This document shows, piece after piece, positions 51,772-60,725 of a DNA stretch of 64,000 bases (positions within the stretch are counted from its first letter, which is position 1; every line of letters begins with the position of its first letter). The DNA is from CAZCTO01 sp964501725. Its GTDB lineage: Bacteria > Bacillota > Clostridia > Saccharofermentanales > Saccharofermentanaceae. The stretch spans positions 77,138-141,137 of the forward strand of contig CAZCTO010000005.1 in NCBI GenBank assembly GCA_964501725.1, read 5' to 3'. The notes beneath the pieces are model-generated. The model was given only the letters and a program-made list of their open reading frames with translations, was not told where the DNA came from and made no database searches. The translations under genes and the position numbers were made by a program.

Positions 51772-52539
51772 ATGACAGAAACTTTGCGCACAGAATCTCC
51801 GGAGACCATCCGTCCGGCCAGAGTTTTGCTAATTCTCATCGCGATCATCGGGCTTTTTTCGTTCCAGCAATTCGCGAGTCAAGTCGGCTCAGTGGTCGCA
51901 AACCTGTTCGACTACAACCCGCTTGATCCGAATAATGCTTTCCTGCGCGTCAGCATACACCATGTCATACAAGCGCTGATTGCGCTGGTTCCGATTCTTT
52001 TTTTCGCAATGTTTCTGCGGATTGATTTCGGCTTCAAGCCGGGAAATGTGCGACTGGGCTTCAAACTGATCGGCATCATGACCGCGGTAATTATTGTGTA
52101 TATGGTTGTATCCTACGTCGTCGGGTATTCATTTGATTTAGTGAAACCTTACCCCTATCCGCTGAATGCCCGGAACATTACGGGGACTTTGGGGTTTCAA
52201 CTTTTCCTCAGCGGCCCGTCCGAAGAGATCTTGTTCCGTGCGCTGCCCATCGCCCTTCTGTCTTTCCTGATCCGAAGCGAATCGAAAAGTGCCGCGCTCT
52301 TTAGTTCAATTATGGCCGGACTGCTTTTTTCGATCGCGCATATCCGCTGGTCGATCACACCGAACGGTTTAGTCTTAAATTATGATATTTTTCAGTTGAT
52401 GTACGCGTTCGTGCTCGGAACTGCCCAGGGCATCATTTTTCTCAAGACTAAAAGCGTATACTACTCCATGGCTGTTCACAGTATCAGCAATATTATCGCG
52501 ACAGGCTTCGGTTATCTGATCGTTCTCTATATCCTTTGA
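51772..52539 (+). CDS. CPBP family intramembrane metalloprotease (Abi)
   Basis: The product is 255 aa; the ATG at 51772 follows AAAAGGAA. Multiple membrane helices are present. The metal-binding motifs of the CPBP/Rce1 family are seen: EEILFR near 155 (GPSEEILFRALPI), a FSIAHIRW His in the next conserved helix, and SMAVHSISN near the end. Such proteases cleave membrane proteins or act in bacteriocin immunity. It is exactly convergent with the lipoprotein gene: the two stop codons abut (TGATCA). Confidence 0.92.
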   Translation: MTETLRTESPETIRPARVLLILIAIIGLFSFQQFASQVGSVVANLFDYNPLDPNNAFLRVSIHHVIQALIALVPILFFAMFLRIDFGFKPGNVRLGFKLIGIMTAVIIVYMVVSYVVGYSFDLVKPYPYPLNARNITGTLGFQLFLSGPSEEILFRALPIALLSFLIRSESKSAALFSSIMAGLLFSIAHIRWSITPNGLVLNYDIFQLMYAFVLGTAQGIIFLKTKSVYYSMAVHSISNIIATGFGYLIVLYIL

Positions 52540-53025
52540 TCAGTATCCCAGATCCGTAAGGACTTCATCAATGCGCTTTGTATCGTCCTTGATTCCCATG
52601 GCATGCACGATGGTGTTATCCACGCGCGACACCACCGCATACGTATCACCGATCGAGATCGAATATAATTCATAGTTTTCGCCCAATGTTATTTCACTAG
52701 TTGTGTTGCTCCGCTTGCCGTTTACGGCCTTCAGTGTGTCCAAATAGGCTTGCGCGTGATCTGCGGTGTCATATGTCATAAAGTGAATGCGCAGGGGTTC
52801 ATCAACGCCCGCATACCATAAGGTAAGGCCGGGCAAGTCGTCCGGACGGGTATCCAGAACCGTTACCTCGAGTTCATGCTTCTCAGCCACTTCGGTAAAA
52901 CGTGTTTCATCGACCGCTGTTTTTGACTTGGGGGCTTTTTCTTTGGCTTCGCATGCTGTCGCGGAGATGAGAATGGCGGCCGAAAGGAACAGGCTGATGA
53001 TTATATTTTTACGATTGATTTTCAT
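52540..53025 (-). CDS. Small lipoprotein of unknown function
   Basis: The product is 161 aa. A signal peptide ends in SATAC (Cys25). The mature domain of about 125 aa has a mixed alpha/beta pattern (LEVTVLDTRPDDLPGLTLWYAGVDE, DTADHAQAYLDTLKAVNG), not recognised as a named family. The start has no strong site (TTGAACGAATG). Its stop codon abuts that of the CPBP gene. Extracytoplasmic, membrane-anchored; the function is unknown. Confidence 0.7.
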   Translation of the reverse strand: MKINRKNIIISLFLSAAILISATACEAKEKAPKSKTAVDETRFTEVAEKHELEVTVLDTRPDDLPGLTLWYAGVDEPLRIHFMTYDTADHAQAYLDTLKAVNGKRSNTTSEITLGENYELYSISIGDTYAVVSRVDNTIVHAMGIKDDTKRIDEVLTDLGY

Positions 53026-53465
53026 TCGTTGAACCTCGCTTTCCCGGAGATTCTACCACACTTGCTCGTCTTTGAAAAAGGACCGGCTGCCGCAAAAGTG
53101 AAACGCACCTCCCAACGCTACCCTTTTCGACCAATATTCGGGGGCACTTCAATAAGCCCATTGGGGGACAGAGGTTATATTGGGGTCACGGTGAAAAACT
53201 TGAACGCAGACTGAGTTTCCACGCCGGTGAAAGGGTCACACCGACTATAGAATCCCTCCCAAAACAACTTAACTTCTAATCACACGCATTCTCCGGTTCC
53301 TCAGGTGTCCCACGCCGCCCGAAATGCGTATAAAAAGCGTAAAAGCGGTCCATTTTATACGCATTCTCCGCCCCGACGCGCGGTCCCCCGCATTCGATAC
53401 CGGTGACAATGCGACGATGTTGCATATGACTTGCACGCATGAATTTCGGTCATTTTCCGGCGAAC
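53026..53465. other. Intergenic stretch with the third dispersed-repeat copy
   Basis: This 440-nt gap between the lipoprotein and GNAT genes has no frame I can support apart from overlaps with its neighbours. It holds one copy of the 41-bp hairpin repeat (53324-53364); I see nothing else. Confidence 0.6.
53324..53364 (+). repeat. 41-bp dispersed hairpin repeat, copy 3
   Basis: The perfect 12-bp arms ATGCGTATAAAA/TTTTATACGCAT are kept, while the centre (AGCGTAAAAGCGGTCCA) has diverged from copies 1 and 2. It is about 28 kb away from them. Confidence 0.85.
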
Positions 53466-53993
53466 CTATTCAGCCTTATGCCACTCTTCTTTCAGTACCG
53501 CATACTCAAAGGTGTCCTGCCAAACCGGAAGCCCGTCGCGGTCCTTTACAAACCATACATTTTTGTGAAGGACTCCCTCCCTGCGCATGCCTAAACGCTC
53601 GAGAAGGCGCCAGGATGACCGGTTCTCAGGATTACACATCGCTACGACGCGGTGCGCTTTTCCGCTTGAAAAGAGCTCGCCGAGGAGCGCGCGTGCCGCT
53701 TCGGTTGCATATCCTTGTCCGTGGAACTCGTCGTGAAAAACAAAACCCAGCTCCCACGTCTCAAACTCTCCGGGCGCAAGGTAGATATTTCCGATCAAAA
53801 GGCCGTTGCTTTTGAGACATACGGCCCAAAAGTTCGCATCCTCCGACCGCCGGACGGCTTCCGCCTCCGCCTGCTCCCGCGTAAAAACCCCGTACGGTTC
53901 ATACTTCACCACGTCCTCACGTGACAAATACGCGAAAAGCCCCTCCCCGTCCTCCGGCAAAAATCTGCGGATCAATAGCCTTTCTGTCTCCAT
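53466..53993 (-). CDS. GNAT N-acetyltransferase (RimJ/RimL type)
   Basis: The product is 175 aa. The ATG at 53993 follows AAAGGAAGGGAAGG; an ATG at 54137 would translate tandem-repeat DNA and is rejected. It opens METERLLIRRFLPEDGEGLFAYL and has the acetyl-CoA motif GFVFHDEFHGQGYATEAARALL and NPENRSSWRLLERLGM, as in RimJ/RimL-type enzymes. The substrate is unknown. It is downstream of the DUF7000-like gene on the same strand, separated by the 50-bp repeats. Confidence 0.92.
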   Translation of the reverse strand: METERLLIRRFLPEDGEGLFAYLSREDVVKYEPYGVFTREQAEAEAVRRSEDANFWAVCLKSNGLLIGNIYLAPGEFETWELGFVFHDEFHGQGYATEAARALLGELFSSGKAHRVVAMCNPENRSSWRLLERLGMRREGVLHKNVWFVKDRDGLPVWQDTFEYAVLKEEWHKAE

Positions 53994-54036
53994 GGTGCCT
54001 TCCCTTCCTTTTATGGCGTCAGTTCGTAAGCTTTTG

Positions 54037-54266
54037 AGAAGCGCGGTCATACCCTCTACTTGTTGAATCAGAACGGGAGCGCTTCGAGAAGCGCGGTCAT
54101 ATCCTCTACTTGTTGAATCAGAACGGGAGCGCTTCAAGAAGCGCGGTCATATCCTTTACTTGTTGAGTCAAAACGGGAGCGCTTCAAGAAGCGCGGTCAT
54201 ATCCTTTACTTGTTGAATCAGAACGGGAGCGCTTCAAGAAGCGCGGTCATATCCTGAGAGAAAAGC
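54037..54266. repeat. 50-bp tandem repeat, four full units plus a partial one
   Basis: Units begin at 54037, 54087, 54137, 54187 and 54237. They differ by a few bases. The unit holds the last ~30 nt of the adjacent gene's coding sequence, its stop, and ~20 nt beyond, so it arose by local duplication of that gene's 3' end. Each junction has a GCGCTTC/GAAGCGC palindrome. The units abut directly, so this is not a CRISPR array. Confidence 0.9.
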
Positions 54267-54715
54267 ATCGTTTCATTTTCAATTTGCCGGGCCAACTCAT
54301 CGGGATGATCAAAATCCGGCTGCAGGGCGATCGTTTTTTCGATGATGGAGTCAACGCCGGGCTTAACTTCGGAAAGAATGTAATCGCCGATATCCGTCCG
54401 ACCGAGTTTTTGGATGTATTCGGCTTGAATTTTACGATTTCCGCCGCCGAGCCAGACTTCCATACGATTTTCTTCGTGCAGGTAGACGATTGCGATCTTC
54501 AGGTTCCGGGTCCGCAGGACTCCCGGTGTAAAAGCAAAATAGGTCATATCCATAAAACCGGCATAAAGCGCACTCGCGGTATATTCGGGATACTTTCCGC
54601 TCATGTGTCTCATCAGCGAAGACATGAATCCTATGATTCCCCGGTATGCCCTCGGAATCGAGCCTTTGCGTAATTGACTGGTATATTCTTTAATGTCATC
54701 ATTCAACGTACTCAT
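54218..54715 (-). CDS. DUF7000-like protein
   Basis: The product is 165 aa; the ATG at 54715 is preceded by GGGAAAAGAAG. Features are a helical first half (LRKGSIPRAYRGIIGFMSSLM), a strand-rich middle (GFMDMTYFAFTPGVL, KIAIVYLHEENRMEVWLGG) and a C-terminal helix (DELARQIENETMLF). These resemble the DUF7000 family of Firmicutes, of unknown function. Its last codons and stop fall inside the first unit of a 50-bp tandem array that continues past the gene. The family call is from memory and only moderately certain. Confidence 0.7.
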   Translation of the reverse strand: MSTLNDDIKEYTSQLRKGSIPRAYRGIIGFMSSLMRHMSGKYPEYTASALYAGFMDMTYFAFTPGVLRTRNLKIAIVYLHEENRMEVWLGGGNRKIQAEYIQKLGRTDIGDYILSEVKPGVDSIIEKTIALQPDFDHPDELARQIENETMLFSQDMTALLEALPF

Positions 54716-54949
54716 GATTGCTTCTTTTCCCTTCTCGTTGTCCGCTTACCCTGATACCGGATCGCTTCTGTTATCTTTTTTTATTATATCCGCCGGGTGA
54801 AAATATTCCAATGCCGCACACCCGAAAAGCCCTTCACCCGTTTCTTCATAATCGCTTTTTCGGGCTATACGGCAACGGATGAAAATCTTGCGTGAACCGC
54901 GATATAAAGGTATTCTTATAGCAAACCTTTTGAAGCAACGGAGGAGAAT

Positions 54950-55837
54950 ATGCCGGATATCGTTCTTCCCCTGATATGTGCGATCGCAGGAGCAACGATT
55001 GCGGCTCCTCTTCACTTGATTTACAACCGTCTTCCTGAGCCCTGGCTCCAGGATTATGATTACAATCCCGCGGATCCCGGTGCGCGGCCGGCCAGGCGGA
55101 TGAATTTCGTTCCGCATTCGTTGATTCTGGTCCCCGTAATTGCAATACTGTTTTTCCTCGGGTCATACTTGAATCCGCTGTTTTTCGAAAACAAGCAGGT
55201 CTTTCGAATTCTGCTGATGTATTTTCCGATCGCGCCGTTTGCGCTGATCGTGATGTCCGATAAGCTTAACCGAATCATACCGGATCAGCTGGTTATCCTT
55301 GCCGGTGCAATATCGATCTTCGGATTTCTTTCAGACGTATTTTACGGTAGTCTGTGGTTTGCGGGCAAACCTTTATATTTTGCATTGGCAAACCGGATTC
55401 TCGGCGCGGTCATCGGGGCACTGCTGCTGTGGGGAATCGGATTTATCGGATCGGTAATCAGTAAGCAGGAGGCAATGGGTCAGGGCGATGTGAAGTTCAT
55501 TTTTGCATGCGGGTTGCTGGCCGGCGCGTTAGGACTGATCTTTGTTTTCTTCTTCGCTTTCATCATCGGCGGAATTGTGGCCGTCCCGCTGCTGGTCCGC
55601 AAAAGAATGCGTATTGCTCGCGAAGAGAAAGCCATTCGCGAAAGCAGCAATCCCGCCAAAGCTCGCCGTAAACTGGAGCGGGAAAAAGAAGCGATTCCCT
55701 TCTCGGAGGATCCGGATTATATCGCATTTGGTCCTTTTTTGGCTCTTGGAGCGGTCTGTTTTCTTCTTTTGGAGACACCGGTTTGTGCTTACTTCACCGA
55801 CATCATCAAGCCTTCGCTGGAGCTGATTTTTGGATGA
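54950..55837 (+). CDS. A24-type prepilin-peptidase-like membrane protease without the N-terminal domain
   Basis: The product is 295 aa; the ATG at 54950 follows GGAGGA. Eight or so membrane helices. The two catalytic Asp sites are visible: D104 in MSDKLNRIIPD, and the GxGD motif GQGDVKF (D180). The usual N-terminal methyltransferase/zinc domain of prepilin peptidases is absent, and the protein has a charged loop (about 215-245, rich in Arg, Glu and Lys) before the last helix. Related proteins process prepilin-like leaders. No pilin gene is in view. Its stop overlaps the CPBP start, so they are translationally coupled. Confidence 0.85.
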   Translation: MPDIVLPLICAIAGATIAAPLHLIYNRLPEPWLQDYDYNPADPGARPARRMNFVPHSLILVPVIAILFFLGSYLNPLFFENKQVFRILLMYFPIAPFALIVMSDKLNRIIPDQLVILAGAISIFGFLSDVFYGSLWFAGKPLYFALANRILGAVIGALLLWGIGFIGSVISKQEAMGQGDVKFIFACGLLAGALGLIFVFFFAFIIGGIVAVPLLVRKRMRIAREEKAIRESSNPAKARRKLEREKEAIPFSEDPDYIAFGPFLALGAVCFLLLETPVCAYFTDIIKPSLELIFG

Positions 55838-56820
55838 GCAGAAATAAATCGTCTCGTATAACCGAATTACTGTCTTTCCCCGCAACGCCTACGATCGGGT
55901 TTGTTTTCGGAGCGTGCGCGCTATTGAGCACCGTAATGTTACTCATATGGTACGCCATTCCTGACAGCGCGCTCACCTTTTCAAAAACCTCCTTGATCGG
56001 TTACGCGATCATCAGCGTATGCCGCCTGCTCATTTGCCTGCTGTTCCCTTTTGTATTTATTGTGTCGCGATACAAAATTCCCGAAAAGCAACTGTTCGGC
56101 ATGAACCCGGGTATCGGTGCTTATATCATCAGTCTGCTCGCCGGTTTCCCGGCCATGTTGCTGTTTGTCTCGATTCACAACCTGATATCGCGATTTCTTC
56201 TGATCAACGATATTTTCCCGCCGCCGCCGGCAACATTCTTTGCAACCGGCGACTCGTCGACAGAGGCACTTCTTCTGGTTCTTTTGGTCGGAGCATTACT
56301 TCCTGTTCTTCTGCAGGAACTGTATTTCCGAGGGCTGTTATTCGGTGTTCTTCCGGGACAACTGGCAGGATTGCGCGGCAATGTATGGATCGCACTGCTG
56401 TTTGCGATATACATGTTGAGTCCCGTAGATTTTTTGGGGTATTTTTTACTGGGACTATTGCTTGGCTATATTCGGACATCCACGGATAATTTGTTCTGTC
56501 CGATGTTGACACAGATATCCATGGCCGGTTGCATGTACGCATTCAGGTCTTTGCTTCCGTATCTCAACACCTCCGAGATTCGAAGTCATATAGATATTGA
56601 TCCGACACTTCTTTATATCTCCGTCACGACCGTGATCATGGGTTCTCTGTGTCTTTTCCCGATACTCAATCAATTCAGGCGGATCGCTGATTTTCTGAGG
56701 ATGGAAAAAATTGACGATCCTCCGAAAGAACCCTCTCCTATTCGTGAGCATATCGGGTGGTCTTTTTGGTTGGGGCTTCTCTTTTTTGCCGGTGTTTGGG
56801 TGCTGACACTCGGTATTTAA
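55834..56820 (+). CDS. CPBP family intramembrane metalloprotease, second gene
   Basis: The product is 328 aa. The ATG at 55834 overlaps the prepilin-peptidase stop (ATGA). It has many membrane helices and a CPBP-type motif near residue 165: LLQELYFRGLLFG, where the first Glu of the usual EExxxR reads Gln. The later DFLGYFLLGLLLGYIRTSTDNLFCPMLTQ segment resembles the second conserved block, with the His replaced. Activity is therefore doubtful. The coupling to an A24-like protease suggests a joint role, unknown. Confidence 0.82.
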   Translation: MSRNKSSRITELLSFPATPTIGFVFGACALLSTVMLLIWYAIPDSALTFSKTSLIGYAIISVCRLLICLLFPFVFIVSRYKIPEKQLFGMNPGIGAYIISLLAGFPAMLLFVSIHNLISRFLLINDIFPPPPATFFATGDSSTEALLLVLLVGALLPVLLQELYFRGLLFGVLPGQLAGLRGNVWIALLFAIYMLSPVDFLGYFLLGLLLGYIRTSTDNLFCPMLTQISMAGCMYAFRSLLPYLNTSEIRSHIDIDPTLLYISVTTVIMGSLCLFPILNQFRRIADFLRMEKIDDPPKEPSPIREHIGWSFWLGLLFFAGVWVLTLGI

Positions 56821-56934
56821 GTACCATGCGCAGCATTGACCGAAGGTCTTATAGAAAACAAGGTATCGTTTTCCATTAATGGATAATGTATAATGTTAAT
56901 GCTTTATTCTTACAAATTGCATCGGAGGAAGTAG

Positions 56935-58266
56935 ATGGACGATCATATTCGCTATACCCGCGACCGGGCGACGGTCATGGCTGTGATTAAATATCTGCTT
57001 TTTATTCTCATCGGTGCTGCAGTGTTGTTTTTGTCCAGCAAATTGATTGTAATCATCCTTCCGTTCCTTCTGGGTTTTGTTATTGCCAAGGCTTCCCGTC
57101 ACATGGCGCATGCCGTAATGCGTTTGGGTAAGTTCTTTTCGAAGTTGGCAAACAGGAACAAGCCCGCTGAAAAAAGCATTAGCGATCCCGACGTTCCCGA
57201 TTCTTCAGACACTGATGCGACACAGCTTTTGAGTGAAGAATCGGAAGCCGGGAAAGCTCCCGTAAAGAAACCTCGCGGCTGGATTAAAGTCCTTTTTCCC
57301 TCTGTTACCAAGAAAAAACGTTCCCTCAAGACGCGCCTTAATTTGATAATGTACGCGATCCTGGTCGTATTTATTCTGGCATGCCTTCTGGTTTCGTTGG
57401 TCGCATTGCTCGCCCAGCTGAGAAATTTTATCGGAAAACTTCCCGTTTGGTTTAGTGATATAAATCTTTCCGATTCTGTCGATGATATACTTGCACGTTT
57501 CTCGGTAGATAACGGAGGCTTCATGACTCCGGAAATGACACAATCGGTTCTCGAATACATAGCCAATCTGCAAGAGACGCTTAAGGCTAATATTCCTGCT
57601 ATGGCCAACTCATTGTTAAAGGGGTTGTTCTCTTTTATCGGGAGTCTGCCGGTCATGCTGTTCTTTGTGGTCGTTGTGATCATGTCGGGGGTTTATTTCA
57701 TTACGGATGGTAAGAAACTCTTGCGTTTCTTTACCCGCAATATCAAGAGCCGCATTTTCAGGCATAAATCTTTCCGGCTCCTCGACCAGCTTTCTTCCAC
57801 GCTGTTTCGCGTTCTCGGCGGATATCTATCCTTGCTGATCATTACGTTCTTCGAAGCCCTTGCGATTTTTTATCTTGCGAAAGTTCCTTATGCCTTTATT
57901 TTGGCTTTAGTTACCGCGGTATTGGATTTTATGCCGGTCCTCGGTGTCAGCGCGACGATGGTTCCGGTAATGATATATCTTCTCATTCAAGGCGATATCA
58001 CCGGTTTCTTAATTATGCTGGCCGGGATGGCGATAATCACCGTCGTTCGGCGCGTAATAGAACCGCCGATTCTCGGGAATGCGATGAACATGCACCCGAT
58101 GGCGACGCTGTTTGCAATGATTATCGGTGTTGCAGTCTGGGGAGCGATCGGTTTTCTGGTGGGTCCGATCGTCGCACTGATTGTTATCGAAACCATGAAG
58201 GTGTTTTCCTTTGATAAGAGACTACGTGATTTTGCGGAAACGATTTTCGACAAAATCGGCGATTAA
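56935..58266 (+). CDS. AI-2E family transporter (UPF0118)
   Basis: The product is 443 aa; the ATG at 56935 follows CGGAGGAAG. Membrane helices at both ends surround a soluble middle. The family block GGYLSLLIITFFEALAIFYLAKVPYAFILALVTAVLDFMPVLGVSATMVPVMIYLL and the C-terminal RRVIEPPILGNAMNMHPMATLFAMIIGVAVWG are clear. An acidic insert near 85-115 (Asp/Glu/Ser-rich, SDTDATQLLSEESE) is unusual. Members export autoinducer-2 or act as Na+/H+-type carriers; the substrate is open. Convergent with the U32 gene, 12 nt away. Confidence 0.93.
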   Translation: MDDHIRYTRDRATVMAVIKYLLFILIGAAVLFLSSKLIVIILPFLLGFVIAKASRHMAHAVMRLGKFFSKLANRNKPAEKSISDPDVPDSSDTDATQLLSEESEAGKAPVKKPRGWIKVLFPSVTKKKRSLKTRLNLIMYAILVVFILACLLVSLVALLAQLRNFIGKLPVWFSDINLSDSVDDILARFSVDNGGFMTPEMTQSVLEYIANLQETLKANIPAMANSLLKGLFSFIGSLPVMLFFVVVVIMSGVYFITDGKKLLRFFTRNIKSRIFRHKSFRLLDQLSSTLFRVLGGYLSLLIITFFEALAIFYLAKVPYAFILALVTAVLDFMPVLGVSATMVPVMIYLLIQGDITGFLIMLAGMAIITVVRRVIEPPILGNAMNMHPMATLFAMIIGVAVWGAIGFLVGPIVALIVIETMKVFSFDKRLRDFAETIFDKIGD

Positions 58267-58278
58267 AGATTCGTTCGC

Positions 58279-59535
58279 CTAAGCTTCCCGGGAATCGGCG
58301 CTGACATCTTTGTTGCCGTCTTTGCTCAAAAAGGAATACAACGGCAGTGCCTCTTTCACCGGAATTGAATAAATCATCTGCGGAGTGGGGGTCGAAGTAA
58401 TCGGCTCCCCTTCTTCGTTTTGCAGACCGCTTGCGATGATTTGGGTCTCATCGCCGTACGGTACCAGAACGCTGAGCGGGTCTCCGTCGAAGATCTTGTT
58501 TCGGGCAGAGATGATTGCTCTGCGGTTTTCCGGATCGTAACCAACGACAACGCCGACGACAAAAGCCGGTTTGTGGTATGTTTTGTCCATAAAAATCTGC
58601 GCGTTCCCGTCCGGCCGATCGAAAAAGAATCCGGTACCAAACTCACGGTGAACGGTTCGGTCAACCAGATCTTTCCACTGCTCACGGAACATATAGTGAT
58701 CAGGATCGACGTAATACATCTCTACGGCCTCACGATAGGCCTTTGTCGTTACTGCCGTATAAAACGATCCTTTGATTCGTCCTTCTATTTTCAGGCTGTT
58801 GATGCCTGCTTTGACCAGCTCGGGAATATGCTCAATCATACAGAGGTCTTTGGAGTTAAGAATATATGAGCCGCGCTCATCATGCTCCAACGTCAATTCC
58901 TCATCCGGTCTTTTGACCTCAGCGATACGGTATTCCCATCGGCAGGGCTGCGCACAGTTCCCCCGATTCCCGGATCGTCCGGTAAATGTATCCGACAGAA
59001 GGCATCTGCCGGAATAGGAAACACACATCGCGCCGTGAACAAAGCATTCCAATTCCAACGATGACGGAATACGACGACGAATATCGATAATATCCGATAA
59101 AGAAAGTTCGCGTGCGAGAACTACTCTCTTGGCTCCGAGCCGGTGCCAAAAAAGACATGCTTCCGCATTTGTGACACTCGCCTGCGTACTGATATGAATC
59201 TCCGCTTCCGGCCACAAATCACGGATCCGCGAGAATATCCCCGGATCCGAGACAATAATGGCATCAACACCTATTTCCCGGCAAAACAGGATTTCTTCAT
59301 CCAGGCCCGAAAAATCCTCCGGTCTGGCTAAAATGTTCATGGTCACATAACAAAGTACGCCCCTTTGGTGGGCGTACTCCACGGCTTCCTTCATTTCTTC
59401 GGGGGTAAAATTACTGCTCTGGGCTCGCAGTCCAAACCTCAGTCCGGACATATAAACGGCATCCGCGCCATAGGCAACGGCAACACGAAGCTTTTCCATG
59501 TTCCCTGCGGGGGAAAGAATTTCAACCTTAGCCAT
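58279..59535 (-). CDS. U32 family peptidase/tRNA-hydroxylation protein (YrrO/TrhP-like)
   Basis: The product is 418 aa. The ATG at 59535 overlaps the mltG stop by 8 nt. It begins MAKVEILSPAGNMEKLRVAVAYGADAVYMSG, with EIHISTQASVTNAE, the family signature ELECFVHGAMCVSYSGRCLLSDTFTGRSGNRGNCAQPCRWEY (four conserved Cys) and the C-terminal REFGTGFFF. U32 proteins of this type are needed for 5-hydroxyuridine formation in tRNA in several bacteria; others were annotated as peptidases. Last gene of the der operon. Confidence 0.94.
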   Translation of the reverse strand: MAKVEILSPAGNMEKLRVAVAYGADAVYMSGLRFGLRAQSSNFTPEEMKEAVEYAHQRGVLCYVTMNILARPEDFSGLDEEILFCREIGVDAIIVSDPGIFSRIRDLWPEAEIHISTQASVTNAEACLFWHRLGAKRVVLARELSLSDIIDIRRRIPSSLELECFVHGAMCVSYSGRCLLSDTFTGRSGNRGNCAQPCRWEYRIAEVKRPDEELTLEHDERGSYILNSKDLCMIEHIPELVKAGINSLKIEGRIKGSFYTAVTTKAYREAVEMYYVDPDHYMFREQWKDLVDRTVHREFGTGFFFDRPDGNAQIFMDKTYHKPAFVVGVVVGYDPENRRAIISARNKIFDGDPLSVLVPYGDETQIIASGLQNEEGEPITSTPTPQMIYSIPVKEALPLYSFLSKDGNKDVSADSREA

Positions 59536-60706
59536 TCGATTGTGTTTCAGAGGCTTGGGTATCATTGGTCCGGTTCTCGTTAATCCAGTACTCTTCATAC
59601 TTCGCGATATTCGCCTGGTGCTCCTTATATGTGGTCGCAAATGCGGTACCGCCGTCGCCGGTGGCGCAGAAAAAATAATAATTCGCATTCGGCTCCGGAT
59701 AAAGCGCAGCCTGTATCGCATCTTTACCGGGCATACAGATCGGTCCCGGAGGTAACCCTTCATACAAATAGGTATTATACGGATTCTCACGGAGCTGATC
59801 CGCGCTGCTGGCGGCCCAGACCTTCGGCAGGCCGTCTTTTTCCCTGAGGAAATTAATGGTGGCACAGGAACCGAGCTTCCGGAGACTTGGATCATCCGAA
59901 TTCAGCCGGTTGTGAAAAACCGCTGAGATGTAAAGCATATCCGTTGTGTCTTTCGTTTCACTTTGAATTAAGGAAGCAAGAACAATGACTTCGTCCATGG
60001 TCATGCCGAGTTTTTCGGCGCGCGCATAGTAATCATCCTCCATGACCGTATTCATGTTACGAAGAAAAGTTCTGATAATCTCCTGGGCATCGGCGTTCAT
60101 GTCAAAATCGTACGTGTCGGGAAAAAGATACCCGTTCAGTATGAAGTCGCGTTTCTCATCGGCTGCAATCATGGAGACAAATCGATAATCAACGAACAGA
60201 TTCGCGCTGCTCATGCATTCATCGAGCTCCGCCTCACTAAACGACAGTCCGGCCTTCTTAAGCGCCGCTTTAATTTGCATATATGTCATGCCCTCAGGGA
60301 AGGTAATTCTCGTAACCTTCGGCTTTTGGCAAAGAATATACATCATTTCATCGTATGTGAGATCTTTGGTTAGAAAATGTGTCCCTGCAAGATATCCGCC
60401 GTCAAATCCGTTAAACTTGGACATCACGGTAAAAACCAGTTCGTTCTCAATCAGTTTCAGTTCTTTAAGATTGGCGGCGATGGTATCGGTATTGTCACCG
60501 GAATGAATCACAACCATGACGGCACCCGGTGTATTTTCGTTAATCACCAAGGTTTCTGATTCGATTGCTTTCTCCAACGTGTCAAATCTTTCCGTTTGGG
60601 AAATGACATAGTTATATCCGAGAAAAACACCCAGAAGTCCGCATCCGATGACGAGAACAACAATCACCAGTGCCTGAAGGGCAATTTTGACTTTTTTAGA
60701 TAGCAT
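59528..60706 (-). CDS. mltG: Endolytic transglycosylase MltG (YceG-like)
   Basis: The product is 392 aa; the ATG at 60706 follows GAGAGGAG. A membrane helix (about 9-31) anchors the protein; a LysM-like lead (NTDTIAANLKELKLIENELVF) precedes the catalytic domain with Glu in VLASLIQSETKD, LGSCATINFLRE and the LPPGPICMPGKDAIQAALYPEPNANYYFFCATGDG block, all diagnostic. It cuts nascent peptidoglycan glycan strands at the membrane. It lies in the der-typA-mltG-U32 operon. Confidence 0.97.
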   Translation of the reverse strand: MLSKKVKIALQALVIVVLVIGCGLLGVFLGYNYVISQTERFDTLEKAIESETLVINENTPGAVMVVIHSGDNTDTIAANLKELKLIENELVFTVMSKFNGFDGGYLAGTHFLTKDLTYDEMMYILCQKPKVTRITFPEGMTYMQIKAALKKAGLSFSEAELDECMSSANLFVDYRFVSMIAADEKRDFILNGYLFPDTYDFDMNADAQEIIRTFLRNMNTVMEDDYYARAEKLGMTMDEVIVLASLIQSETKDTTDMLYISAVFHNRLNSDDPSLRKLGSCATINFLREKDGLPKVWAASSADQLRENPYNTYLYEGLPPGPICMPGKDAIQAALYPEPNANYYFFCATGDGGTAFATTYKEHQANIAKYEEYWINENRTNDTQASETQSNG

Positions 60707-60725
60707 ATCGAAGAAATGACTCCTC

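Noticed and set aside
53994..54137. N-terminal extension of the RimJ/RimL-type acetyltransferase
   Set aside because: It would translate tandem-repeat DNA; the ATG at 53993 has a strong AAGGAAGG site and gives the standard family start.
54037..54266. CRISPR array
   Set aside because: The 50-bp units are contiguous with no unique spacers, and no cas genes are near; it is a simple tandem duplication of a gene end.
59536..59895. Longer U32 protein starting at 59895
   Set aside because: The extra 120 codons lie inside mltG in another frame and look random; the MAKVEILSPAGN start is the family's normal N-terminus.
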